A stretch of 11,421 nucleotides of DNA, taken from NCBI GenBank assembly GCA_030598305.1, contig JAUVQC010000020.1, forward strand, positions 1 through 11,421, read 5' to 3'. Under the pieces are notes generated by a model, which was not told the DNA's origin, ran no database searches, and saw only the letters and a list, made by a program, of their open reading frames with translations. The DNA comes from Actinomycetes bacterium. GTDB taxonomy: Bacteria > Actinomycetota > Acidimicrobiia > UBA5794. The position numbers and the translations under genes were made by a program. This document shows, in pieces, positions 1 to 8,206 of this stretch (position 1 is its first letter; each line of letters starts with the position of its first letter).

Positions 1-1320
<1,320 letters not shown>

Positions 1321-1323
1321 CCG

Positions 1324-2730
1324 ATGACAGCGAGCGGTACCGCACCCAATATCAAGACCCGTGAACACGCTGAGGCGTTCCTCGACGATCGGATCGGGCA
1401 GGGAGTCAAGCCGGGCCTCCAACGGATAACCGAACTGCTCGAGTTCATGGGTGACCCACAGAAGGCGTACCCGGCGATCCACATTGCCGGTACCAATGGG
1501 AAGACGACGCTGTCGCGCATGGTCCAACAGATTCTCGGAGCTCACGGACTTGCAACCGGCGCGTTCACGTCGCCGCACCTCCATACGGTGGAGGAACGAT
1601 TCACACTCCACGGTGTGACCGTCGACACGCGAGATTTCATCGACGCGGTCGCCGATATTGCCTGGTTCGTTGAGGCGTACGAACAACAGTCGGGGACACC
1701 CGTCACGTATTTCGAGGTGACGGCCGCACTTGCATTCTCGATATTCGCAACCGCCGCGGTCGATGTCGCCGTTGTCGAGGTCGGCCTTGGCGGACGACTC
1801 GACGCAACGAACGTCCTCGACGCTGCAGTTTCGGTGATTACCGGTATCGATATCGATCACACTGAGTTCCTCGGTTCAACCGTTTCGAAGATCGCTGCGG
1901 AGAAGGCAGCCATCGTGGGGAACAGTGGGACGCTGGTGACTGGCAATCTGTCCTCCGATGCTGCGCTGGCTATTGCTGAACGTGTCGAGGAGACAGGAGC
2001 CAATTGGATCAGGACCGACTCGGACTTCTCGGTCGCATCAGCGGAGGTCGCGGTTGGCGGGTGGCAGTGCACCGTCGAAGGCGTGTTCGGGCGATATGAG
2101 GACCTCTACCTCCCCATCCACGGTCGACATCAGGTTGACCATCTTGGGACAGCGATCGCGACATCGGAGATGTTCCTCGGAACGGAACTCGACCATGATT
2201 CCCTCGCGATCGCCGTCGGTTCGATTTCGGCTCCCGGGCGAATCGAGGTCGTCGACCGAAGACCGCTCGTGATCGTCGACGGCGCACACAACGCGCAAGG
2301 GTTCAGGGGCCTCGCGCAATCTCTCGTCACAGAATTCCCTGCCATGGAGTGGCAGCTCGTGCTCGGTGTGCGCGGGGAGCGTGACATCGCCGAGCTGGTC
2401 AATCCGTTGAACGGTCTCATCGAGAAGGTTTTTGCGACCGCGCCCGAGGATCCCGTTGCCATCGCCCCTGACCTGGTGGCGGCAGCATCGGCTGTGGAGC
2501 TCGGCGTCGAGGCAGTCGCGATACCGAATGCCATCGAGGCCGTTCGGCAGGCCACCGACGCGGCAGGGGAGGAGGGTGGCGTGGTCATCGCCGGTTCCCT
2601 CTATCTCGTTGGGGATGTGCGCAACGAGTATCAGTCGCACGGGGATCGATCTGCCGATGCCCACCTCCGATTCGAGGCGGAACGTGACCCCGGTTACGAG
2701 TATGACCTCGAAGAGGACGAAGTCGATTGA
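1324..2730 (+). CDS. folC: Folylpolyglutamate synthase / dihydrofolate synthase
   Basis: A 468-residue FolC/Mur-ligase family enzyme. The family adds glutamate to dihydropteroate and/or to folates using ATP, in the cytoplasm. The P-loop is GTNGKT at residues 56-61. It is followed by the TSPHL loop, the EVGLGGRLDATN motif, the DHTEFLG segment (family DHxxxLG) and EKAAIV, whose lysine is probably the carbamylated metal-site residue. The C-terminal domain carries DGAHN (319-323) and the terminal GSLYLVGDVR. Past that point there is a 35-residue acidic tail (about 434-468) that a typical FolC lacks. The ATG is 3 nt after the valS stop, with only a weak purine stretch (GGAGCTCGGA) before it, so translational coupling is likely. 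Whether it has both synthase activities cannot be told from sequence alone. The small membrane-protein gene (DUF4233 type) often found next in actinobacteria is missing here. Confidence 0.95.
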   Translation: MTASGTAPNIKTREHAEAFLDDRIGQGVKPGLQRITELLEFMGDPQKAYPAIHIAGTNGKTTLSRMVQQILGAHGLATGAFTSPHLHTVEERFTLHGVTVDTRDFIDAVADIAWFVEAYEQQSGTPVTYFEVTAALAFSIFATAAVDVAVVEVGLGGRLDATNVLDAAVSVITGIDIDHTEFLGSTVSKIAAEKAAIVGNSGTLVTGNLSSDAALAIAERVEETGANWIRTDSDFSVASAEVAVGGWQCTVEGVFGRYEDLYLPIHGRHQVDHLGTAIATSEMFLGTELDHDSLAIAVGSISAPGRIEVVDRRPLVIVDGAHNAQGFRGLAQSLVTEFPAMEWQLVLGVRGERDIAELVNPLNGLIEKVFATAPEDPVAIAPDLVAAASAVELGVEAVAIPNAIEAVRQATDAAGEEGGVVIAGSLYLVGDVRNEYQSHGDRSADAHLRFEAERDPGYEYDLEEDEVD

Positions 2731-2788
2731 CACTGCCACCGGTACGCTTGCCGTGTGTCGCGGTCGATGATCGCTCCCTCTCCCACCC

Positions 2789-2793
2789 AGGAG
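2789..2793 (+). promoter_or_regulatory. Shine-Dalgarno of ndk
   Basis: AGGAG lies 9 nt before ATG 2803. It selects this ATG over the in-frame GTG at 2755, which would add 16 residues that are not part of the conserved Ndk fold. Confidence 0.7.
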
Positions 2794-2802
2794 CCAAGAA
2801 CA

Positions 2803-3207
2803 ATGACAGTTGAAAACACCTATGTGATGGTCAAGCCCGACGGTGTCTCCCGTGGCCTTGTCGGAGAAGTCGTATCACGGTTTGAGCGCAAGGGACTGAC
2901 GCTCGAGAAGATGTCCATGTTGACGATCACCGAGGACATGGCCGGACGCCATTACGCCGAGCACACTGAGAAGCCATTCTTCGGAGAGCTCGTGGAGTTC
3001 ATCACGTCGGGTCCGGTTGTCGCAATGGAGTGGTCAGGCGAGTCAGCCGTGTCCGTCGCTCGCACGCTTATGGGTGGAACGAACCCCGCGGAGGCTGCGC
3101 CGGGAACCATTCGTGGCGACTACGGCGTCATAATCACGCACAACCTTGTGCATGGTTCGGACTCAGTCGAGAGCGCGGAGCGCGAGCTCGGGATCTTCTT
3201 CGGCTAG
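2803..3207 (+). CDS. ndk: Nucleoside diphosphate kinase
   Basis: A 134-residue Ndk, the usual bacterial size, which moves the gamma-phosphate of ATP to other NDPs through a phosphohistidine to balance NTP and dNTP pools. The N-terminal VMVKPDGV signature is at residues 8-15 and the active-site segment NLVHGSDS at 114-121, with the catalytic His at 117. The Arg-bearing GTIRGDYG loop (101-108) and the C-terminal ERELGIFF are also present, so the protein is intact. The start at ATG 2803 is chosen because AGGAG precedes it and the conserved fold begins immediately; an in-frame GTG at 2755 would give a 150-residue version. The gene lies between folC and mreB as in many actinobacteria. A TACGCT hexamer at 2743-2748 could be a -10 element, but no convincing -35 is correctly spaced: TTGACA at 2727-2732 is only 10 bp away. 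Confidence 0.95.
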   Translation: MTVENTYVMVKPDGVSRGLVGEVVSRFERKGLTLEKMSMLTITEDMAGRHYAEHTEKPFFGELVEFITSGPVVAMEWSGESAVSVARTLMGGTNPAEAAPGTIRGDYGVIITHNLVHGSDSVESAERELGIFFG

Positions 3208-3230
3208 TCGGTCGGCCTACTTTTTTTGGG

Positions 3231-3256
3231 TTGATTACGTACCTTCTGGTTACACT
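3231..3256 (+). promoter_or_regulatory. Candidate promoter of the mre-rod operon
   Basis: TTGATT at 3231-3236 and TACACT at 3251-3256 resemble -35 and -10 hexamers, but the 14-bp spacer is short, so the -35 may be unused. Transcription would start near 3263, giving a leader of about 20 nt that holds the mreB ribosome binding site. The 76-nt gap after ndk is the only substantial spacer before the operon, which supports a promoter here. Confidence 0.4.
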
Positions 3257-3271
3257 TATCGCAATCACGCC

Positions 3272-3277
3272 AGGAAG
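3272..3277 (+). promoter_or_regulatory. Shine-Dalgarno of mreB
   Basis: AGGAAG ends 6 nt before GTG 3284. It decides the mreB start: no comparable site precedes the upstream in-frame candidates that overlap ndk, nor ATG 3317. Confidence 0.7.
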
Positions 3278-3283
3278 CTCTTT

Positions 3284-4315
3284 GTGAACAACTTTCTCTC
3301 ATTCGCTGGTCGGGACATGGCCGTCGACCTGGGTACTGCAAATACTCTCGTATTCGTGCGCGGTCAGGGGATTGTTCTCAACGAGCCGTCGGTCGTTGCG
3401 ATCAATACGAGGGACAACAAACCGCTCGAGGTCGGCATGGCAGCGAAGCGGATGATCGGCCGTACGCCCTCCTACATCCAGGCGATTCGCCCCCTCAGGG
3501 ATGGCGTTATCGCTGACTTCGACGTCACCGAGAAGATGCTTCGGTACTTCATCGACAAGGTCCATACCGGCCGTTTCGCGGCACGTCCACGGATAGTCAT
3601 CTGTGTGCCTTCGGGCATCACAGCGGTGGAGCGGCGAGCTGTTGAAGAAGCTGCGTACCACGCGGGCGCCCGAAAGGCCTATACGATCGAAGAGCCGATG
3701 GCTGCTGCGATCGGTGTCGGCCTCCCCGTCCACGAACCGACCGGTTCGATGATCGTCGACATAGGCGGCGGAACGACCGAGGTCGCTGTCATCAGCCTTG
3801 GAGGCATCGTCGTATCCAAGTCGATCCGCATTGGTGGAGACGAACTCGACGAGGCCATCATCAACTGGGTCAAGAAGGAATACTCTCTCATGCTCGGTGA
3901 ACGGACCGCAGAACAGGTCAAGATGGCCATCGGGTCGGCATGGCCGTACACGGATGAGCCCGCTGCCGAGGTACGTGGGCGCGACCTGATCTCGGGTCTC
4001 CCGAAGACGATCGTTCTTTCGAGCGCGGAGATCAGGGAAGCCATCGAGGAACCGGTCGAAGCGGTCGTCGACGCCGTCAAGTACACACTCGACAAGACAC
4101 CCCCCGAGCTTGCTGCCGATGTGATGGAACGTGGAATCGTCATCACTGGTGGCGGTGCCTATCTCAAGGGTCTCGATGTCAGGCTTGCCCACGAAACGGG
4201 GATGCCGATCGTGACTGCGGATCGTCCCTTGCATAGTGTCGTGCTCGGGTCGGGTGCATGTCTGGAGGAATTCGACATCCTGCACGTCGTACTCCAGTCG
4301 TCGGGTCGCGCCTAG
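3284..4315 (+). CDS. mreB: Rod shape-determining protein MreB (bacterial actin)
   Basis: A 343-residue actin-like ATPase that forms membrane-bound filaments guiding lateral wall synthesis. The open frame reaches back into ndk, but GTG 3284 is chosen because AGGAAG precedes it and it yields the standard length. The protein opens with a short hydrophobic N-terminus (NNFLSFAGR), the usual membrane-binding segment. Phosphate-1 loop DLGTANT is at 15-21, phosphate-2 loop DIGGGTT at 159-165 followed by EVAVISLGG, and the adenosine motif GGGAYLKGLD from 289. The EEPMAAAIG segment of the actin superfamily is also present. No key motif is missing. It is the first gene of the five-gene cluster; mreC follows after 14 nt. 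MreB being first and having its own spacer and candidate promoter suggests it sets operon expression. Confidence 0.96.
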   Translation: MNNFLSFAGRDMAVDLGTANTLVFVRGQGIVLNEPSVVAINTRDNKPLEVGMAAKRMIGRTPSYIQAIRPLRDGVIADFDVTEKMLRYFIDKVHTGRFAARPRIVICVPSGITAVERRAVEEAAYHAGARKAYTIEEPMAAAIGVGLPVHEPTGSMIVDIGGGTTEVAVISLGGIVVSKSIRIGGDELDEAIINWVKKEYSLMLGERTAEQVKMAIGSAWPYTDEPAAEVRGRDLISGLPKTIVLSSAEIREAIEEPVEAVVDAVKYTLDKTPPELAADVMERGIVITGGGAYLKGLDVRLAHETGMPIVTADRPLHSVVLGSGACLEEFDILHVVLQSSGRA

Positions 4316-4329
4316 GGCATAGCCCACAT

Positions 4330-5217
4330 ATGTTCTCCTCGTCTGGTCGCCGAATCGATCGAGTCACCATCTTGTTCCTATCGCTTGTGGCGGTTGGGTT
4401 CATCATCGCGACGTTCGACGTCCGTTCGACAGAACAAGGCACTTCCGACGTACTCAGGGAGGGAACCCAGTCGATCTTCACACCCCTCCAGAAGGGTGTC
4501 GACTTCGTCACCCGCCCGGTCGTCGGTTTTGTCGACGGTGTCGCCAATCTCGCTGGTCTGAGGGATGAGAACGACAGGCTTGCCGATCGTGTCCGCATAC
4601 TCGAGTCACAGGTCCAGGCAACGGATGCCCTTGAGGAGCAAGTTATCCAGCTCGAGGCGATCAACGGCCTTGTCGCTCCTGAGGAACTAGCAACCGTCAC
4701 CGCGAGGATCAACGCGTCTGGCCCATCTGCGTTCGACAACGTGCGCTTCATCGACAAGGGCTCCGAGGACGGGATCGTCGCCGGCCAGGCGGTCGTCGAT
4801 GAGGATGGTCTTGTCGGCCGTGTTGTGCTCGTGTCTGCCCATGCGGCGAGAGTACGACTCATCACCGATCCGGTCGTATCGGTAGGCGTTCGAGTGCTGT
4901 CGACCAATGAGACGGGCATCGTGACAGGTAGGGGCGATGGTCCGCTGCGACTGGAGATGTTCCGAGCAAAAGAGGCTGTGTACGAAGGGGACCGTGTCGT
5001 TACCGACGGTTCACGGTTCCCACCCGGCATCCCCGTGGGAACCGTCCACCGGACGGCTGATGCTGAGGTCGGATTCGTACTTCGCGGCGAGGTCGATCCG
5101 GCCGCCCGGCTTTCTGAGATCGATTATGTGAAGGTCATCATTGGATGGTCACCCATCGATGCTGGCCTCCAGGATGAGGACGATTCACTCCCTGACGCGT
5201 CCACCGGAGGTGGCTGA
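4330..5217 (+). CDS. mreC: Rod shape-determining protein MreC
   Basis: A 295-residue single-pass membrane protein that, in the known elongasome, activates PBP2 and links it to MreB and MreD. One transmembrane helix lies at about residues 12-28 after a short basic N-terminus (GRRIDR). A predicted dimerising coiled coil runs from about 75 to 112 (LRDENDRLADRVRILESQV). The beta-rich extracytoplasmic domain follows, with the family segments IDKGSEDGIVAGQAVV (141-156) and GLVGRVV. The C-terminus is short, acidic and Gly-rich. The start at ATG 4330 puts the helix right at the N-terminus; the in-frame ATG at 4258 lies inside mreB and would add 24 residues. No strong ribosome binding site precedes 4330 (AGGG ends 12 nt upstream), so coupling to mreB is likely. 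The stop TGA shares one base with the mreD ATG. Confidence 0.93.
   Translation: MFSSSGRRIDRVTILFLSLVAVGFIIATFDVRSTEQGTSDVLREGTQSIFTPLQKGVDFVTRPVVGFVDGVANLAGLRDENDRLADRVRILESQVQATDALEEQVIQLEAINGLVAPEELATVTARINASGPSAFDNVRFIDKGSEDGIVAGQAVVDEDGLVGRVVLVSAHAARVRLITDPVVSVGVRVLSTNETGIVTGRGDGPLRLEMFRAKEAVYEGDRVVTDGSRFPPGIPVGTVHRTADAEVGFVLRGEVDPAARLSEIDYVKVIIGWSPIDAGLQDEDDSLPDASTGGG
5206..5213 (+). promoter_or_regulatory. Shine-Dalgarno of mreD
   Basis: GGAGGTGG lies inside the end of mreC, with GGAGG ending 6 nt before ATG 5217. It is among the strongest ribosome binding sites in the window, so mreD translation need not depend only on coupling to mreC. Confidence 0.7.
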
Positions 5218-5726
5218 TGAGCCGCTCGCGCGTTGTGATCGCTCTTCTCTCAATTCTCGTGGCGATCGTGCTCCAAACCACCGTGTTCGGTGCCGGTCGG
5301 ATCGAACCTTTCGGTGTTGCGCCTGCACTGGTTACCCTCGTGCTCATTGCCGTGGCACCACAGGTCGAATCTGAGTATCTGCTGCTGATCGGTTTCACCG
5401 CTGGCATCCTGATGGATCTCATCGGAAGCGGCACTCTCGGGTTGTGGGCGATGACCCTCACCATGGTCGCCTACGGCGCGGGGAGGCTGCAGCATCGGTT
5501 CTCCGACGGGCTGGTATACATCGCTGGAACTGTCTTCGGACTCACCGTGTTTGGGCAGTTCCTATATGTACTCCTCGGAACGCTCTTCGGGCAGGAGACG
5601 ATCTCCGAGCCCGGCGTCATATCCAAGATCCTGCTTCCGGGTGTATGGAACCTCCTGCTCGCCGCACCCGTTTTCTGGGTGTTGGGCAAGGCATTCAAGG
5701 CACGACAGACCGGCTGGGCAGTATGA
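5217..5726 (+). CDS. mreD: Rod shape-determining protein MreD
   Basis: A 169-residue polytopic membrane protein, the usual size for MreD, which binds MreC in the elongasome. I see five or six hydrophobic segments: about 5-25, 34-50, 55-72, 76-90, 98-124 and 138-160. The pattern GFTAGILMDLIGSGTLGLWAM (the MreD-family G-hydrophobic-DL-x4-LG region) lies in the middle. Sequence conservation in this family is weak, so the call rests on size, topology, this motif and its position between mreC and mrdA. The start is fixed by the strong ribosome binding site and the 1-nt overlap with the mreC stop. The end overlaps mrdA by 4 nt (ATGA), a typical coupling junction. Confidence 0.9.
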   Translation: MSRSRVVIALLSILVAIVLQTTVFGAGRIEPFGVAPALVTLVLIAVAPQVESEYLLLIGFTAGILMDLIGSGTLGLWAMTLTMVAYGAGRLQHRFSDGLVYIAGTVFGLTVFGQFLYVLLGTLFGQETISEPGVISKILLPGVWNLLLAAPVFWVLGKAFKARQTGWAV

Positions 5727-8206
5727 CGAACACGATGCGTATCGGAGTCATCGGCATCGTCTTCGCTGCGTTGCTCGCGGTGCTCGGCCTCCGGTTGTGG
5801 ACCATGCAGGTCACGGAGGCACACGCGTACGAGGAACGTGCCGCGGCCCAGCAGGTGAAGGTGATCACCACACCGGCGCCGAGAGGGAACGTCTTTTCTG
5901 CCGATGGTGTCAAGCTTGCCGGTACCCGCTCCGCGTTGGCGGCCATCGTGGACCTCGCACTCGTTGAACGAGAAGAGGTCGACGAACTGGCAGAGAATCT
6001 TGCAGCATTCCTCGGCAAACCGGCATCGGAACTCGTCGAGCAGTTGTCAGGCGACAACCGTGGTGCCCAGATCACCGTTGCAAAGGACCTCACTGACACC
6101 CAGGCAACGTTCCTCCTTGAGCATCGGGAGTCCTTCCCCGGCTTGACGGTGATCCCGCAGCCGATCAGGACGTATCCCCTTGGTGATCTCGGTGCACATG
6201 TGCTGGGTTACATCGGCCGACCGAATGACGAGGACCTCCTTCGCGACGATGTCGACCACAACGACTTCGTCGGTCGCGCGGGTGTCGAGAGATCGTACGA
6301 CGCGCAGCTCCAAGGTGTTGAGGGGATCATCCAGTACCAGGTCGATGCAACGCGAAAGGTTCTTGCACTCGCGGGCGAGGAGGCACCAACCGCCGGTGGA
6401 AGTCTGATCCTCACGATTGATTCTGGGGTGCAGCGGCAGCTCCAGGATTCACTGAGAGATGGGCTCATCCTGTCACGACAGCTCGAGATGGACGAACGAG
6501 ACAAGGAGTTGGCGGACAAGTCACGATTGGAACGGCTCTCGGACGCGCTGAAGGAGGCACGCCTGGAGGCCGCCGAGGCTGAGAAGGACCCAACAGAGAC
6601 AACATCGACCACCGCAGCGCTCGGTGTCGACGATGACGACGTCGCTCCTGAACCGGAGCAGGTAGCGATCGATCCTGCGAAGGTCCTCGGGCCGCTGTTC
6701 ACGGGGCTGCCGGTTGATGATGAAGGTGTGTGCGTGCCGGTCCAGCGCGTGACAGTGCCTCTGGACGGCGAGGCTGTGCTTTCAGGCATCGAGGCACGTT
6801 TCATTCGTCTCGATTCCGTTTCGGACCTCGATACCGATCCCATCGCGACAGTCTCGATTCGTGGAGAGAAGGTCTCGGTCAAGAAGAGCGGATGGATCGA
6901 CGATCAACGCAAGGTGCTTCAGGTTCTCGATATTTCCGAGGATCAGATCGTGGTTTTGCACCGGGACCCATGGTGCCCGATCAGGGCGACGGGCGTGGTG
7001 TTGGATCCGAACGACGGATCGGTCATCGCGATGTCCTCGTACCCGACCTATGACCCGACCGTGTTCGTCGATGGGCTCAGCAACGAGCAGTGGGAATCAC
7101 TCGGAACCGTAGCGGCCTTCCAGAACTTCGCCGTGCAGGGGCTCTATGCGCCTGCTTCGACATTCAAGACGGTGCCTTATGTGCTTGCCCTCGAGGAGAG
7201 CTTCTATCCGGTCGATCGAGGTGCGGGAGACAAGGTTGTTGGCGATGAGGTCGATCCCGACGATGACTCGGAACCGCTGCCCCTCCAGTTGGACACGGAC
7301 GAGTATTTCTGTGGTGGCGAGTTCAAGTTCAAGCTGAACGACGGCACGGTGCAGAGGAAGCGTGACTGGAAGTGGCCAGGGAGCCACGGACTGCTCGATC
7401 TGCACGGCGCTCTCGAAGCAAGCTGCGATCTCTACTTCTGGGATCTCTCGCTTCGACTTTGGCAGGAGCGGGGCGACGACTCGGGCATTGACAAGGAGAA
7501 CCTCCTCCAGGAGTACGCACGAAAGTTCGGATTCGGCACATCATCAGGTATCGACCTCCCGTTCGAGCAGAACGGTCTCATCCCCGACCGTGCCTGGTTC
7601 GTCAACGAACAGCAGAAGGAGACCGGTCGCGTCCGTCCCGACGGACCGTGGGTCGGCGGTGACCTGATGGACATCGCCGTTGGGCAGGGTGCGGTCCTGA
7701 CCACACCGCTCCAGGTCGCCAACGGGTACGCGGCCATGGTCAATGGTGGAACCGTCTGGCAACCACGTGTCGTGTCCGAGGTCATCAACTCGGAAGGTGA
7801 CGTCATCGACGAGAACCTGCCAGAAGTGGTTTCAAGGATCGACCTTGATCCTCGCACGGTGAATCTGCTGCGCCAGGACCTGCAGCAGGTCGTGAACAAC
7901 CAGGACCGCGGGACCGCACGTGTCGCGTTCAGGGATTTCGGACCGAACGTGGAACTCGTCGGTGGTAAGACGGGGACCGGTGAAGTTATCAAGGCTTCGA
8001 AGTCAGAATCCTTCAGGCAGGTCGACAACGCCTGGTTCGTCGGGGTCGCGCCGATCAATGCTCCGAAATGGGTCATCTCGGTTGTCATTGAGCGTGGTGG
8101 CTCCGGTGGCCGTGTAGCGGCGCCAGTTGCAAGGCAGGTGCTGCAGTACCTCCTCAATGGCGCCGAAGGTGTGACCGAGCTGGCTCCCGGATTGGATGCG
8201 GACTGA
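5723..8206 (+). CDS. mrdA: Penicillin-binding protein 2 (class B transpeptidase) with a large inserted domain
   Basis: An 827-residue class B PBP that cross-links peptidoglycan with RodA in the periphery. One membrane anchor lies at about residues 6-24. The PBP dimerisation region opens with RGNVFSADGVKLA (family RGxIxDxxGxxLA) and includes VLGYIGRPN and GRAGVERSYDAQLQG. Transpeptidase motifs are intact: STFK at 479-482 (nucleophile Ser479), SCD at 567-569, the variant usual in PBP2, and KTGT at 749-752. It is much longer than the 600-650 residues of many PBP2 proteins. The extra length is mostly at about 251-422, between LTID (230-233) and VVLD (425-428), normally some 30 residues apart. This insert has a charged helix (253-289), an acidic Thr/Pro-rich linker (290-313) and a probable folded part with Cys337 and Cys418. 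The SxxK-SxD interval is also long, with an acidic loop (VDPDDDSEP). The start shares ATGA with mreD; the stop overlaps rodA by 1 nt. Confidence 0.95.
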   Translation: MTNTMRIGVIGIVFAALLAVLGLRLWTMQVTEAHAYEERAAAQQVKVITTPAPRGNVFSADGVKLAGTRSALAAIVDLALVEREEVDELAENLAAFLGKPASELVEQLSGDNRGAQITVAKDLTDTQATFLLEHRESFPGLTVIPQPIRTYPLGDLGAHVLGYIGRPNDEDLLRDDVDHNDFVGRAGVERSYDAQLQGVEGIIQYQVDATRKVLALAGEEAPTAGGSLILTIDSGVQRQLQDSLRDGLILSRQLEMDERDKELADKSRLERLSDALKEARLEAAEAEKDPTETTSTTAALGVDDDDVAPEPEQVAIDPAKVLGPLFTGLPVDDEGVCVPVQRVTVPLDGEAVLSGIEARFIRLDSVSDLDTDPIATVSIRGEKVSVKKSGWIDDQRKVLQVLDISEDQIVVLHRDPWCPIRATGVVLDPNDGSVIAMSSYPTYDPTVFVDGLSNEQWESLGTVAAFQNFAVQGLYAPASTFKTVPYVLALEESFYPVDRGAGDKVVGDEVDPDDDSEPLPLQLDTDEYFCGGEFKFKLNDGTVQRKRDWKWPGSHGLLDLHGALEASCDLYFWDLSLRLWQERGDDSGIDKENLLQEYARKFGFGTSSGIDLPFEQNGLIPDRAWFVNEQQKETGRVRPDGPWVGGDLMDIAVGQGAVLTTPLQVANGYAAMVNGGTVWQPRVVSEVINSEGDVIDENLPEVVSRIDLDPRTVNLLRQDLQQVVNNQDRGTARVAFRDFGPNVELVGGKTGTGEVIKASKSESFRQVDNAWFVGVAPINAPKWVISVVIERGGSGGRVAAPVARQVLQYLLNGAEGVTELAPGLDAD

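Noticed and set aside
2727..2755. Perfect TTGACA at the end of folC as a -35 for ndk
   Set aside because: The nearest -10-like hexamer TACGCT is only 10 bp away, and no hexamer at 16-18 bp resembles a -10.
3202..3230. Run of seven T after ndk (3221-3227) as an intrinsic terminator
   Set aside because: The sequence just before it offers only a 3-bp GGC/GCC stem; no stable hairpin can be drawn, so the T-run alone is not enough.
3146..3283. Longer mreB with 46 extra N-terminal residues overlapping ndk
   Set aside because: The extension is read from the ndk coding strand in another frame and has no MreB similarity; GTG 3284 has a Shine-Dalgarno and gives the standard 343 residues.
3299..4327. 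Long reverse-strand open frame opposite mreB
   Set aside because: It has no recognisable motif and mirrors mreB codons, as expected in G+C-rich DNA. The same applies to the other long reverse frames (for example 1009-1860, 2038-2739, 7432-8157).
4258..4329. mreC start at ATG 4258 inside mreB
   Set aside because: It adds 24 residues of Arg/Pro-rich sequence that is shadow of mreB; ATG 4330 places the membrane anchor at the N-terminus as in the family.
5444..5722. N-terminal extension of PBP2 back to 5444
   Set aside because: This part is mreD read in another frame; the anchor helix and the ATGA overlap fix the start at 5723.
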